64,000 bases of DNA from the NCBI RefSeq assembly GCF_049896245.1, contig NZ_JAFCTX010000021.1:1-64000 (forward strand). The letters are read 5' to 3'. Source of the stretch: Cypionkella sp049896245 (GTDB lineage: Bacteria; Pseudomonadota; Alphaproteobacteria; Rhodobacterales; Rhodobacteraceae). A program made the position numbers and the translations under genes. The notes beneath the pieces were generated by a model. The model was not told where the DNA came from. It ran no database searches and was given only the letters and a program-made list of their open reading frames with translations. Shown here one piece after another: positions 51,440 to 59,941 of the stretch; positions within the stretch are counted from its first letter, which is position 1; each line of letters opens with the position of its first letter.

Positions 51440-52291
51440 CTAAATTATGACCTGATGTTCATGTTGACCCTTGGCGACGCCTTCAATCACAAAGGTCGCG
51501 CCAGAATTTGGCGAGATGCGCAGGGCTTCCGCATCGAGATTCTGACGCGCCGAGGTGACAATCAGGGTGCTCAGCTGGGGACCAGCGAAAGCGGGGCAAG
51601 TGGCTTGCGGAGCATCGACGGGAATGAACCGCAGGAACGTGCCGTCAGCATCATAGGCAGCGACGCGCGATGCGCCCCATTGCGCCAGCCACATCACACC
51701 TGCCGCATCAATCACAGCGCCGTCAGGGTAGAGGCCCTCGGCTGTCAGGTCGAGAAACACCTCAGGCGCGGCATTTGGCCAGCCATCTGCATCCAGAGCG
51801 ACCTTCATCACCTTATGGCTGACGGTATCGGTGAAGTGGGCGAAAGTGCCGCCGGGCGGGAAGCAGATGGCGTTTGGAACGGTTATATCACTGTAAAGCT
51901 TGCGCAATTCGCCGCGATAATAGCGGTAGATCGCGCCCGCACCTACCGCCTCATCCTTCGCCATCGTGCCAATCCAGAAGCCGCCCTGTGGATCGGTGCG
52001 ACCATCGTTGGGGCGGTTTTTCGGCTTGTCTTGTTCTAGTAAGCAGAGGGTTTCAACTTCCTCGGTTTCCAGATCAAACAGGAACAGATCGCGTTCTCCA
52101 GCGATCAGCAGAACATCTTCTGAGACCCAACCAGCCGCTGAGACGATCTCGGGAAACCGCCATTCACGCGGACCGTCGCGGTCTTGCGACAGCAGTTTTT
52201 GGTTGTTGATATCAAACCAGAACATTTGTTCACGAATGGGGTGCCAGAGCGGGCCTTCGCCAAGTTCACAGAGGCGTGGATCGAAAATCAT
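51440..52291 (-). CDS. SMP-30/gluconolactonase/LRE family protein (probable galactono-1,4-lactonase)
   Basis: A 283-residue six-bladed beta-propeller hydrolase. Typical blocks: LGEGPLWHP near the N-terminus (metal Glu), NRPNDGRTDPQGGFWIGTM (Asn/Asp metal ligands), ITVPNAICFPPGGTFAHFTDT and YPDGAVIDAAGVMWLAQW (Asp). It most likely opens galactono-lactone to galactonate, judging from dgoA and dgoK beside it. Its start overlaps the dgoA stop by 4 bp. It is the third gene of the operon, followed by the decayed beta-galactosidase. Confidence 0.9.
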   Translation of the reverse strand: MIFDPRLCELGEGPLWHPIREQMFWFDINNQKLLSQDRDGPREWRFPEIVSAAGWVSEDVLLIAGERDLFLFDLETEEVETLCLLEQDKPKNRPNDGRTDPQGGFWIGTMAKDEAVGAGAIYRYYRGELRKLYSDITVPNAICFPPGGTFAHFTDTVSHKVMKVALDADGWPNAAPEVFLDLTAEGLYPDGAVIDAAGVMWLAQWGASRVAAYDADGTFLRFIPVDAPQATCPAFAGPQLSTLIVTSARQNLDAEALRISPNSGATFVIEGVAKGQHEHQVII

Positions 52292-52893
52292 GCGCTGGCC
52301 TCATCGTATGCTTTGACAATCGCGCGGGCTTTTGCGGCAACTTCGGCAATCGACAGACCCGGCGTGTAAAGTGCCGTGCCGATGCCAAAACCGCTTGCCC
52401 CCGCTTTGATCCATTCGCCGAAGTTCGAGGCTCCGGCCCCACCCACGGCGTAGACCTCGCACGTTTTCGGCAATACGGCGCGGATGGCTTTCAGACCTTC
52501 AGGGCCGATCAGATTGGCCGGAAAAATCTTTAGCCCATCCGCCCCTGCTGCCAAAGCCGCAAAACATTCGGTGGGCGTCATCACCCCCGGCCAACTGGCC
52601 ATGCCCGCGGCTTTGCTGGCACGGATCACATCTGGATTGCAGTTGGGCGAGACGATCAGACGACCTCCGGCAGCGGCGACGGCGGCCACATCCTTGACGC
52701 TCAGCACCGTACCCGCACCGATTTCTGCTTGAGATTCGAAGGCTTTAACCATCGCCGCAATCGAGTCCAGCGGATTAGGCGAGTTCAGCGGCACCTCAAT
52801 GCGGGTGATGCCTGCGGCGATCAGCGCCTCGGCCACAGGCACGGCCTCGGCCGGGGTGATTCCGCGCAGAATGGCGATCAGAGGGCGAGTCAT
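52288..52893 (-). CDS. dgoA: 2-dehydro-3-deoxy-6-phosphogalactonate aldolase
   Basis: A 201-residue class I KDPG/KDPGal aldolase that splits KDPGal into pyruvate and glyceraldehyde 3-phosphate. IEVPLNSPNPLDSI holds the catalytic Glu region, GAGTVLSVKDV follows, and the Schiff-base Lys is in GADGLKIFPANLIGPEGLKAIRAVLP. 'VPLNSP' and 'FPANLIGP' are the DgoA rather than the Eda forms. The start and stop each overlap neighbouring genes by 4 bp (ATGA), so the operon dgoK-dgoA-lactonase is translationally coupled. Confidence 0.93.
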   Translation of the reverse strand: MTRPLIAILRGITPAEAVPVAEALIAAGITRIEVPLNSPNPLDSIAAMVKAFESQAEIGAGTVLSVKDVAAVAAAGGRLIVSPNCNPDVIRASKAAGMASWPGVMTPTECFAALAAGADGLKIFPANLIGPEGLKAIRAVLPKTCEVYAVGGAGASNFGEWIKAGASGFGIGTALYTPGLSIAEVAAKARAIVKAYDEASA

Positions 52894-53807
52894 GGCTTGG
52901 CTTTCTGCAAAATACCGCGCGCGGCGGCGAGGCCTGCGAGGGTGCAGGCGGTGGCATCTAGGGATTCGGAGGCAGCCCCTTGCGCCGTCAGCGCAGAGGC
53001 GTAGCGGGCGGACAGCGCTTCGGCCCCGATCAGGGCAATGCGCTGACCCAGCCAATAGGGTTTGGCGGCGGCGAGTTCCAATCCGATCAGCAGACCCGAC
53101 AATCGCGAGCGGGCAGAAGCAGGCGAAAGACCATTCAGCAGTCCCTCGGCGCGCAATGTGAACAGGCGTGCGGAAATCTTTTCGGGCCGCTGCATCGCGT
53201 CGGTCAGACCTTGGGTAAAGGCATCTTCATCGCTGCCCTCGCCGCCCATGCCATGCCGCAACACCGACTGTTGCGACAGCAGCGCGAACATTTCTCCGGT
53301 CATGAAGGTCTGGAATGATACCACCTCGCCCGCCGAGACATGCACCCATTTTGAATGGGTGCCGGGCAGGCAGAACACGCCGTCAAACCCCGGCAGCAGT
53401 GCCAAAGCCCCTGCGATTTGGGTTTCTTCGCCACGCATCACATCGGCGGGCTTGGCCTGCGACAGACCGGGCGCGATCATCATCTGCAAGCGCGGATCAT
53501 CGGTCGGCACCGCCATCAACTCACCCGAGGCCACCGGAGCGCAAGGGACCCGACGATAGGGCGCTTCCATCCAGCCTTGCCGCGCGCCGACCATGCCACA
53601 GGCAATCACCGGCGTCGCCTCTGCGCCCAACCAAGACGCGATGACCCGCAGCAGAGCAGGTTCAAACTCGGCCTGCGCCAGTTTGCCCATGCCCTCGTCT
53701 GAACCGCCCGAAGCCAGTACGCCCTGTGCCCCCATCGCCCAAGCCCGCAGGTTTGAGGTGCCCCAGTCGACAGCAATCCAGTCGGGGGCGATCCAATCGG
53801 GTGTCAT
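52890..53807 (-). CDS. dgoK: 2-dehydro-3-deoxygalactonokinase
   Basis: A 305-residue sugar-acid kinase of the DgoK family that phosphorylates 2-keto-3-deoxygalactonate at C6. ASKHA-like N-terminus IAVDWGTSNLRAWAMG, VIACGMVGARQGW, MRGEETQIAGAL and FCLPGTHSKWVHV (the DgoK signature GTHSKW). The start at 53807 follows GGAA by six bases; the longer upstream frame runs through the divergent promoter and into the regulator gene, so it is not real. It is first in the operon. Confidence 0.93.
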   Translation of the reverse strand: MTPDWIAPDWIAVDWGTSNLRAWAMGAQGVLASGGSDEGMGKLAQAEFEPALLRVIASWLGAEATPVIACGMVGARQGWMEAPYRRVPCAPVASGELMAVPTDDPRLQMMIAPGLSQAKPADVMRGEETQIAGALALLPGFDGVFCLPGTHSKWVHVSAGEVVSFQTFMTGEMFALLSQQSVLRHGMGGEGSDEDAFTQGLTDAMQRPEKISARLFTLRAEGLLNGLSPASARSRLSGLLIGLELAAAKPYWLGQRIALIGAEALSARYASALTAQGAASESLDATACTLAGLAAARGILQKAKP

Positions 53808-53811
53808 TGTG

Positions 53812-53828
53812 GTTCCATTATTTGAAAC
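53812..53828. promoter_or_regulatory. operator candidate for the IclR regulator
   Basis: GTTCCA-TTATT-TGAAAC is a near-perfect 6-bp inverted repeat (one mismatch) 5 bp from the dgoK start in the dgoK/iclR spacer. Sites of this kind (GTTnCA / TGnAAC) are typical of sugar-acid IclR regulators. The rest of the 84-bp spacer is AT-rich. Confidence 0.45.
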
Positions 53829-53891
53829 TAAGTCTTGCATAGTGGGAATTATGCGATTTACCCTACGGCCTGTCAATTCCTGCGAGGGATC

Positions 53892-54668
53892 ATGCGCGAT
53901 AATCAGCAAGATGGCACGGTCGGCAAGGCGCTGGACGTGCTGGAGACGGTGGCCGCGCTTGCCCCGGTGCGGTTCAGCGATCTGCTGGCGCGCGGCGGCT
54001 ATCCAAAAGCGACGCTGTATCGCCTGCTGCAAACCCTGACGCATCAGGGCATGCTCGCCTATGATGAAGACCGTGGCAGCTATAGCCTGGGCCTGCGGCT
54101 GGTCAGGTTGGCGCATGGGGCTTGGGCACAAAGCTCGCTGGCCCCGTTGGCACGGCGGGCGTTGGATGAATTGGCGGGAGTGACCGGCGAGACGGTGCAT
54201 CTGGCGCAGATGGATCAGGGTCAGGTGCTGTATGTCGACAAACGCAATGCGGCGCGGCCTGTCGAGATGTTTTCGCAGGCGGGCAAGGTCGGGCCGGCCT
54301 ACTGCACCGGAGTCGGCAAGGCGATGCTGGCGTTCATGCCCGAGGCCGCGCTGACCGCCGCCTTGGCACGGCAAAGCTTTCACCGTTTCACCGCGCAAAC
54401 CTTGAACAGCCCCGCGCTGCTGGCTGAACTGGCGGCGATTCGGGCGCGCGGCTATGCTTATGACAAGGAGGAGCATGAGGCGGGCATCATCTGCGTGGCC
54501 GCCCCGATTCTGGCACGCTCGGGTCGGATGATCGGCGCGGTTTCAGTCACCTCGACCACGACGCGCAGCAGTGTGCGGGCGTTGGAGGCGCATGTCGGAC
54601 GGTTGAAGCTGACGGCGGCAGAGATTGCAGCCGAAGCGGAAAATTGGCGGTTTCCCGAACACGGTTAG
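53892..54668 (+). CDS. IclR-family transcriptional regulator of the galactonate operon
   Basis: A 258-residue regulator. Residues ~10-70 are the winged helix (VGKALDVLETVAALAPVRFSDLLARGGYPKATLYRLLQTL). Residues ~85-250 are the IclR effector domain with VHLAQMDQGQVLYVDKR, GKVGPAYCTGVGKAMLAFMP and YDKEEHEAGIICVAAPIL. GAGGGA lies four bases before ATG 53892. It is divergent from dgoK. Effector inference: galactonate or KDGal, by context only. Confidence 0.92.
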   Translation: MRDNQQDGTVGKALDVLETVAALAPVRFSDLLARGGYPKATLYRLLQTLTHQGMLAYDEDRGSYSLGLRLVRLAHGAWAQSSLAPLARRALDELAGVTGETVHLAQMDQGQVLYVDKRNAARPVEMFSQAGKVGPAYCTGVGKAMLAFMPEAALTAALARQSFHRFTAQTLNSPALLAELAAIRARGYAYDKEEHEAGIICVAAPILARSGRMIGAVSVTSTTTRSSVRALEAHVGRLKLTAAEIAAEAENWRFPEHG

Positions 54669-54688
54669 GCAATTCCTGCCCCGCAGCG

Positions 54689-55591
54689 CTAGTCTGAAAA
54701 GTGCTTCTCGCCCCGCGCTGCGGCCAAATCGAACTGGCGCTGACGTTCGCGGAAGCGGTTGCGGTCGGCTTCGGAATATTCGCCCGCGCAATGGTGGCAG
54801 CGGGCCCCGCGCTCGTATTCCGGGCGCTGTTTGTCGGCGGCGCTGATCGGGCAACGGCAGGCGTGGCAACTGTCGTAATCGCCGGGGATCAGCCCATGCC
54901 CAACCGAAACGCGGCCATCAAACACATAGCACTCGCCGTTCCACATCGAAGCCTCGGCGGGCACGTCTTCGAGGTATTTCAGGATGCCACCCTTCAGGTG
55001 GAATACCTCATCAACTCCCTGCCCCAGCAGGTAGTTCGTTGATTTCTCGCAGCGAATTCCACCGGTGCAGAACATCGCAACGCGCTTGCCACGGTATTCG
55101 TCTTTGTGGTCTTCCCACCATTTCGGGAAATCCCGGAAGGTGCGGATGTCAGGGTCAACCGCGCCCTGAAAGCTGCCGATGCCAACCTCGTAGTCGTTGC
55201 GGGTATCAATCAGCGCCACATCGGGCGAGGAGATCAGCGCGTTCCAATCGTGAGGCGAGACATAAGACCCCACCCGCGCCACCGGATCGACATCTGGCTG
55301 GCCCATGGTGACAATCTCGCGCTTCAGCTTCACCTTCATGCGGCCAAACGGCATTTCGGTGGTGTAGCTTTCCTTGTGTTCCAGCGCCGCACAGCCCGGC
55401 AGGCTGCGCAGATGGGCGAGAACGGCGGCGATCGCGGACGCAGGCCCCGCGATGGTGCCATTGATGCCTTCCTGCGCGATCAGAAGTGACCCCTTCACCC
55501 CTTCTGCGACGCAAACATCCAGTATCGGCCCCTGCAAAGCGGCGGGGTCGGGGAAGCGGGTGAAGTGATAGAGCGCGGCAACGGTCAGCAT
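54689..55591 (-). CDS. trhO: oxygen-dependent tRNA uridine(34) hydroxylase TrhO (rhodanese family)
   Basis: A 300-residue protein of the YceA/TrhO family, which hydroxylates U34 of certain tRNAs using O2. It has the N-terminal acylphosphatase-like part (YHFTRFPDP, LLIAQEGINGTIAGP), KVKLKREIVTMG, the central rhodanese domain with DTRNDYEVGIGSFQGA and the active-site loop MFCTGGIRCEKST (Cys), and a C-terminal zinc-like Cys block (CHACRCPIS ... CHHCAGEYS). The start codon is the family's usual one (MLTVAALYHF). It is convergent with the IclR gene, with a 20 bp gap. Confidence 0.95.
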   Translation of the reverse strand: MLTVAALYHFTRFPDPAALQGPILDVCVAEGVKGSLLIAQEGINGTIAGPASAIAAVLAHLRSLPGCAALEHKESYTTEMPFGRMKVKLKREIVTMGQPDVDPVARVGSYVSPHDWNALISSPDVALIDTRNDYEVGIGSFQGAVDPDIRTFRDFPKWWEDHKDEYRGKRVAMFCTGGIRCEKSTNYLLGQGVDEVFHLKGGILKYLEDVPAEASMWNGECYVFDGRVSVGHGLIPGDYDSCHACRCPISAADKQRPEYERGARCHHCAGEYSEADRNRFRERQRQFDLAAARGEKHFSD

Positions 55592-55705
55592 GGCTGCGAT
55601 TTACGCCTAAGCACGGCGCAGGGCAATATCTTTAGCCGGACGGCTTTGGGTTGACCGGGCGAGAGCCGCCGCTTACCCCTTGAGCAACCGGAACAGGAGA
55701 TCCCG

Positions 55706-56314
55706 ATGCGCGCCGCCGATGAAGCCCTGATCGTGATCGACATCCAGAACGATTTCTGCCCCGGTGGCGCTTTGGCGGTGGCGGGCGGCGATGCTATTAT
55801 CCCGCAAGTGAACGCTTTGATGGCGGAATTTGACTGCGTGGTGCTGACGCAAGATTGGCATCCGGCGGATCATTCCTCTTTCGCGGCCAACCATCCGGGG
55901 GCGGAGGCTTTTTCGCTGATCCAGATGCCCTATGGCCCGCAAGTTTTGTGGCCGGTGCATTGCGTGCAGGGCTCTGCGGGGGCAGAATTTCATGCAGATT
56001 TGCAGGTAAACCCCGCGCAACTGATTATGCGCAAAGGTTTTCGCTCTGGCATCGACAGCTATTCGGCGTTTTTTGAGAATGATCACAGCACCGCCACTGG
56101 GCTGGAGGGTTATCTGCGCGCGCGTGGGATTAAGGTGCTGACTCTGGTCGGGTTGGCCACGGATTTCTGCGTAGCCTATTCGGCACTGGATGCGGCAAGA
56201 CTTGGGTTTTCGGTCACCTTGCTGGAAAGTGCCTGCCGCGCGATTGACCTGAACGGCGCGCTGGCCAAGGCAAAGGCGAAATGTCTGGCTGCGGGCGTGC
56301 ATTGGGTCGGCTGA
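55706..56314 (+). CDS. pncA: nicotinamidase / pyrazinamidase
   Basis: A 202-residue hydrolase that deamidates nicotinamide to nicotinate in NAD salvage. The catalytic Asp is in LIVIDIQNDFCPGGALAV, metal ligands are in TQDWHPADHSSFA, LWPVHCVQGSAGAEFH follows, the Lys is in KGFRSGIDSYSAFFEND and the nucleophile Cys is in VGLATDFCVAYSALDA. The length is normal for E. coli-like PncA. AGGAG lies six bases before the ATG. It is followed by a histidine kinase and then pncB on the same strand. Confidence 0.95.
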   Translation: MRAADEALIVIDIQNDFCPGGALAVAGGDAIIPQVNALMAEFDCVVLTQDWHPADHSSFAANHPGAEAFSLIQMPYGPQVLWPVHCVQGSAGAEFHADLQVNPAQLIMRKGFRSGIDSYSAFFENDHSTATGLEGYLRARGIKVLTLVGLATDFCVAYSALDAARLGFSVTLLESACRAIDLNGALAKAKAKCLAAGVHWVG

Positions 56315-56378
56315 TGCTCATCTGACGTTAACACTTGCGGGTTAGCCTTGGGGTACGAAAGGCAAAAGGCCGCAGGGA

Positions 56379-58715
56379 ATGGACTCAACTATCAGCAGTG
56401 AAATCGGCCTGTTTCTGGCCCGTAACAGCAAGGATGGGCTGTTTCTGCGCTATGCGCGGGGCCGCGCGCGCGGCTTTCTGATGCGGCAGACGATGACGCT
56501 GATCGGCGCATTTAGCATTGCGGCGCTTTCGTCATTTTGGCTTGGTGCCTTGGCGGGCGGCCTTGCTTTGGTCGGAGAAGCGATTGATTGTGCAGGGCTT
56601 TTCTATATCTCGCGTCGCTTTGCCGGGGCAGATGTGCCGAGGGCTGCCCGGATATGGGCGGCAGTTTCCGGCACGCTGCAGGCCCTGACCATTGCCGCTT
56701 GTGTGATGATCTGCTGGCGGCTTATTCCGCTGCAAGGTGCTCGATTTTTCGCAGCGGCTTTCCTGATGTCAGCGGCGATCAATGCCGGGCTGGTGCGACG
56801 ACACTTTGCCCTCGGCACCGCGCTGCGCCTGATGGTTTACGCGGCAACCTGTCTGGCCATGCTGCTGTCAGACATGCGATCGGATGCGTATCAACTGCGC
56901 GCAGAATCGTGGTTTTTGTTCATTTCCGTGCTGATCATGGCCTATACAGCCACCTTGTTCATCCGCGCGGTGGAGCGTGGCCAAACCGAGCGTTTGCGGT
57001 TTGAACAGGCGCTGTTGCAAGAAAGCCTGGCTCTGGACAGCGCGCGGATTGCCGCAGCCGATGCTGCCCACAAGGCCGAGCGTCTTGCGCTTGTGGCCAA
57101 ACATGCCACTGATTCTATTGTGTTCACCGCGCCAGATGGTCGCATCGAATGGGTGAATGAAGGCTTTAGCCGCATCACCGGCTATAGCTTTGACGAGGCC
57201 GTCGGTCAGCAACCGGGCGATCTGCTGAACACCGAAGAAACCAGCCTTGCCGCCTTGGACGCACTGTTAGCGGCGCGCGAAAATGTCAGGCCGGTGCGAT
57301 TGGAAATTCAAAACCGCACCAAATCCGGTCGGGTGATCTGGGTCGAAGTCGCGATGTCTCCCGTGCTTGGCCCCGATGGCAAGCCCAGCGTTTATATCGC
57401 GGTTGAACGGGATATCACCCAAGCCAAAGCTCATGCCGCAGAGCTTGCCCTCGCCCGAAATGCAGCTGAAGCGGCAGCGCAGGTCAAATCCCAATTCCTT
57501 GCCACGATGAGCCATGAGATTCGCACGCCGATGAATGGCGTGATTGGTGTAGCAGAACTGTTGGAGGAAACCCCACTTGACCCGGTGCAGCGACAATATG
57601 TCAGCACGATTGTCGATTCCAGTCGGGCGCTGCTGACCATCATCAACGACGTGCTCGATCTGTCCAAGCTTCAGGCTGGCAAGTTTGATCTGCTGGTCGA
57701 GCCGTTTTCCATCAACGAGGCGGTGGCACGCGCTTTGGATCTTCTGCGTCCAACCGCGATGAAAAAGGCGATCTTGCTGCAAGCAGATCTGCCATCAGCA
57801 GACCATTTGCATTTGGGAGATTCTGGAAGGCTGCGTCAAATTCTGTTGAATCTACTGGGAAATGCCGTGAAGTTTACCGCGACGGGCTGCGTGACTGTAT
57901 CGGTGCAGAGTGTTGCTGATGGCAAACTGGACCAAATCCGTATCGCGATCACAGACAGCGGCATTGGCATTGCAGCCGACCGCATCGGGCATGTGTTTGA
58001 CAGCTTTACCCAAGCCGACACCACGATCTCGCGGCAATTTGGCGGCACGGGTCTTGGCCTGACGATCTCACGTTTGCTGGCGCAGCAGATGGGTGGCGAT
58101 ATTGAGGTGGCGTCTGAACTGGGCGTGGGGTCGGTCTTTACGCTGATTCTGCGTTTGCCGCGCGCGGCGCAAAATCCTGTGACACGGTCCGTGCTTACTG
58201 TGGCACCGCTGACAAATTTGCGCCTGCTGGTGGCCGAAGACAATCGCACCAATATGTTGGTGACGCGCAAATTGTTGGAACGCTGTGTCGCGTCGATTGA
58301 TGAGGCCGAAAATGGCAAGCAGGCGGTGGCGGCCTATTGCCGTGCGCAGCCGGACCTTGTGTTGATGGATGTCTCGATGCCCGAAATGGACGGTCAAACT
58401 GCCACCCGCGAGATCCGGCGGTTTGAGGCCGAAGCGGATTTGCCGCGCTGTCCGATTGTGGCACTGACCGCCTATGCCTCGGCTGAGGAGGCGGCCTTGT
58501 GCCTTGCAGCCGGCATGGATGCAGTTTTGACCAAGCCTTTGATCCGCGCCGAGCTTTATGCTTTGCTGCAACGCACCGCCGCCGCGCGGGATCGTTTTGA
58601 CCTTTCCCCCGTTCATGCCTTAGACAGTAAGGCAAAGGGAGGGCCGTCATGGTCGACATCGCCGCACGCGTCTGGAACCACAAGTGGAAGATCGACCCGA
58701 TCGTCCGCTCGCTGA
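56379..58715 (+). CDS. hybrid sensor histidine kinase (membrane, PAS, HisKA, HATPase, REC)
   Basis: A 778-residue inner-membrane kinase. Residues ~30-195 hold about six membrane helices (GAFSIAALSSFWLGALAGGL, SVLIMAYTATLFIRAVERGQ). A coiled-coil follows, then a PAS/PAC domain (~235-350; ATDSIVFTAPDGRIEWVNEGF, ...WVEVAMSPVLGPDGKPS), HisKA with His379 (ATMSHEIRTPMNGVIGVAEL), HATPase_c (~490-600; LGNAVKFTATGCV, DSGIGIAADRIGHVFDSFTQ, GGTGLGLTISRLL), and a receiver with Asp664 (VLMDVSMPEMDG). The last ~50 residues are Ser/Thr-rich and overlap the pncB start by 67 bp. No cognate DNA-binding regulator is next to it. It sits between pncA and pncB. Confidence 0.92.
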   Translation: MDSTISSEIGLFLARNSKDGLFLRYARGRARGFLMRQTMTLIGAFSIAALSSFWLGALAGGLALVGEAIDCAGLFYISRRFAGADVPRAARIWAAVSGTLQALTIAACVMICWRLIPLQGARFFAAAFLMSAAINAGLVRRHFALGTALRLMVYAATCLAMLLSDMRSDAYQLRAESWFLFISVLIMAYTATLFIRAVERGQTERLRFEQALLQESLALDSARIAAADAAHKAERLALVAKHATDSIVFTAPDGRIEWVNEGFSRITGYSFDEAVGQQPGDLLNTEETSLAALDALLAARENVRPVRLEIQNRTKSGRVIWVEVAMSPVLGPDGKPSVYIAVERDITQAKAHAAELALARNAAEAAAQVKSQFLATMSHEIRTPMNGVIGVAELLEETPLDPVQRQYVSTIVDSSRALLTIINDVLDLSKLQAGKFDLLVEPFSINEAVARALDLLRPTAMKKAILLQADLPSADHLHLGDSGRLRQILLNLLGNAVKFTATGCVTVSVQSVADGKLDQIRIAITDSGIGIAADRIGHVFDSFTQADTTISRQFGGTGLGLTISRLLAQQMGGDIEVASELGVGSVFTLILRLPRAAQNPVTRSVLTVAPLTNLRLLVAEDNRTNMLVTRKLLERCVASIDEAENGKQAVAAYCRAQPDLVLMDVSMPEMDGQTATREIRRFEAEADLPRCPIVALTAYASAEEAALCLAAGMDAVLTKPLIRAELYALLQRTAAARDRFDLSPVHALDSKAKGGPSWSTSPHASGTTSGRSTRSSAR

Positions 58716-59941
58716 TTGACACCGATTTTTACAAGCTATTGATGTGTCAGTCTATTTTTCGGAACAAGCCAGATACGTCGGTTACGTTCAGCCTGATCAA
58801 CCGCAGCAAATCCGTGCGATTAGCCGAATTGGTTGATGAAGGTGAATTGCGCGAACAGTTGGATCACGTCCGCTCGCTCAGCCTGACCCGGGGCGAAAGC
58901 ACCTGGCTGCGCGGCAATACCTTTTATGGCAAGCGCCAGATGTTCCGGCCAGACTTCATGGAATGGTTCGAGGGCATGCGGCTGCCTGCCTACCATCTGG
59001 AAAAGCGCGACGGGCAGTATGAATTGACCTTTGAAGGCAGTTGGCCCGAGGTGATGCTGTGGGAAATTCCGGCGTTGTCGGTGCTGATGGAGTTGCGCAG
59101 CCGCGCGGTGCTGGAAAAGCAGGGGCGGTTTGAATTGCAGGTGCTATATGCCCGCGCGATGACCAAGCTGTGGGAGAAGATCACCAAACTGCGCGAGATT
59201 GAAGGCTTGCGGATCGCCGATTTCGGCACGCGGCGCAGACATTCCTTTCTGTGGCAAGATTGGGCGGTGCAAGCCATGCAAGAGGGGTTGGAAGGCAAGT
59301 TCGCGGGTACTTCAAATTGCCTGATCGCGATGCGGCGCGAGGTGGAGGCGATCGGCACCAATGCGCATGAATTGCCGATGGTCTATGCGGCACTGGCCAA
59401 TTCTGACGCGGAACTGGCACAATCGCCCTATCAGGTTCTGGCCGATTGGCAGGAGGAACATGACGGCAATCTGCGGATCATTTTGCCGGATACTTTTGGC
59501 ACCGAGGGCTTTCTGAAACGCGCGCCGGATTGGCTGGCGTCTTGGACGGGTATCCGTATTGACAGTGGCGATCCGGCGACGGCCGCAGAAATTGCCATTC
59601 AGTGGTGGAAGGATCGCGGCGAAGATCCGCGGCAAAAGCTGGTGATTTTCTCCGACGGTCTCGACGTGGACAAGATTGTGGAGTTGCAAAAGCAATTCCG
59701 GGGTCAGGTCAAGGTTTCCTTCGGCTGGGGCACGATGCTGACCAATGATTTCCGTGGCTTAGCGCCTGAGGATGGCTTGGCGCCGTTCAGCGTGGTGTGC
59801 AAGGCGATTGCGGCGAATGGGCGGCCAACGGTAAAGCTTTCCGATAACCCGAACAAGGCGATGGGCCCGGCGGAGGAGATTGCGCGGTATAAGCGGGTGT
59901 TTGGTGTTGGCGAACAGGTCGCTCAGGCGGTGATGGTTTAG
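58649..59941 (+). CDS. pncB: nicotinate phosphoribosyltransferase
   Basis: A 430-residue enzyme making nicotinate mononucleotide from nicotinate and PRPP. DTDFYKLLMCQSIFRNKPDTSVTFSLINR is the family N-terminus. Further blocks are LSVLMELRSRAVLE, RIADFGTRRRHSFLWQDWAV, GTSNCLIAMRREVEAIGTNAHELPM, FLKRAPDWLASWTGIRIDSGDP, LVIFSDGLDVDKIVELQKQF and SFGWGTMLTNDF. GGGAGG lies before the ATG. The start is inside the kinase gene. Its last 4 bp overlap the convergent APH-family gene. Confidence 0.96.
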   Translation: MVDIAARVWNHKWKIDPIVRSLIDTDFYKLLMCQSIFRNKPDTSVTFSLINRSKSVRLAELVDEGELREQLDHVRSLSLTRGESTWLRGNTFYGKRQMFRPDFMEWFEGMRLPAYHLEKRDGQYELTFEGSWPEVMLWEIPALSVLMELRSRAVLEKQGRFELQVLYARAMTKLWEKITKLREIEGLRIADFGTRRRHSFLWQDWAVQAMQEGLEGKFAGTSNCLIAMRREVEAIGTNAHELPMVYAALANSDAELAQSPYQVLADWQEEHDGNLRIILPDTFGTEGFLKRAPDWLASWTGIRIDSGDPATAAEIAIQWWKDRGEDPRQKLVIFSDGLDVDKIVELQKQFRGQVKVSFGWGTMLTNDFRGLAPEDGLAPFSVVCKAIAANGRPTVKLSDNPNKAMGPAEEIARYKRVFGVGEQVAQAVMV

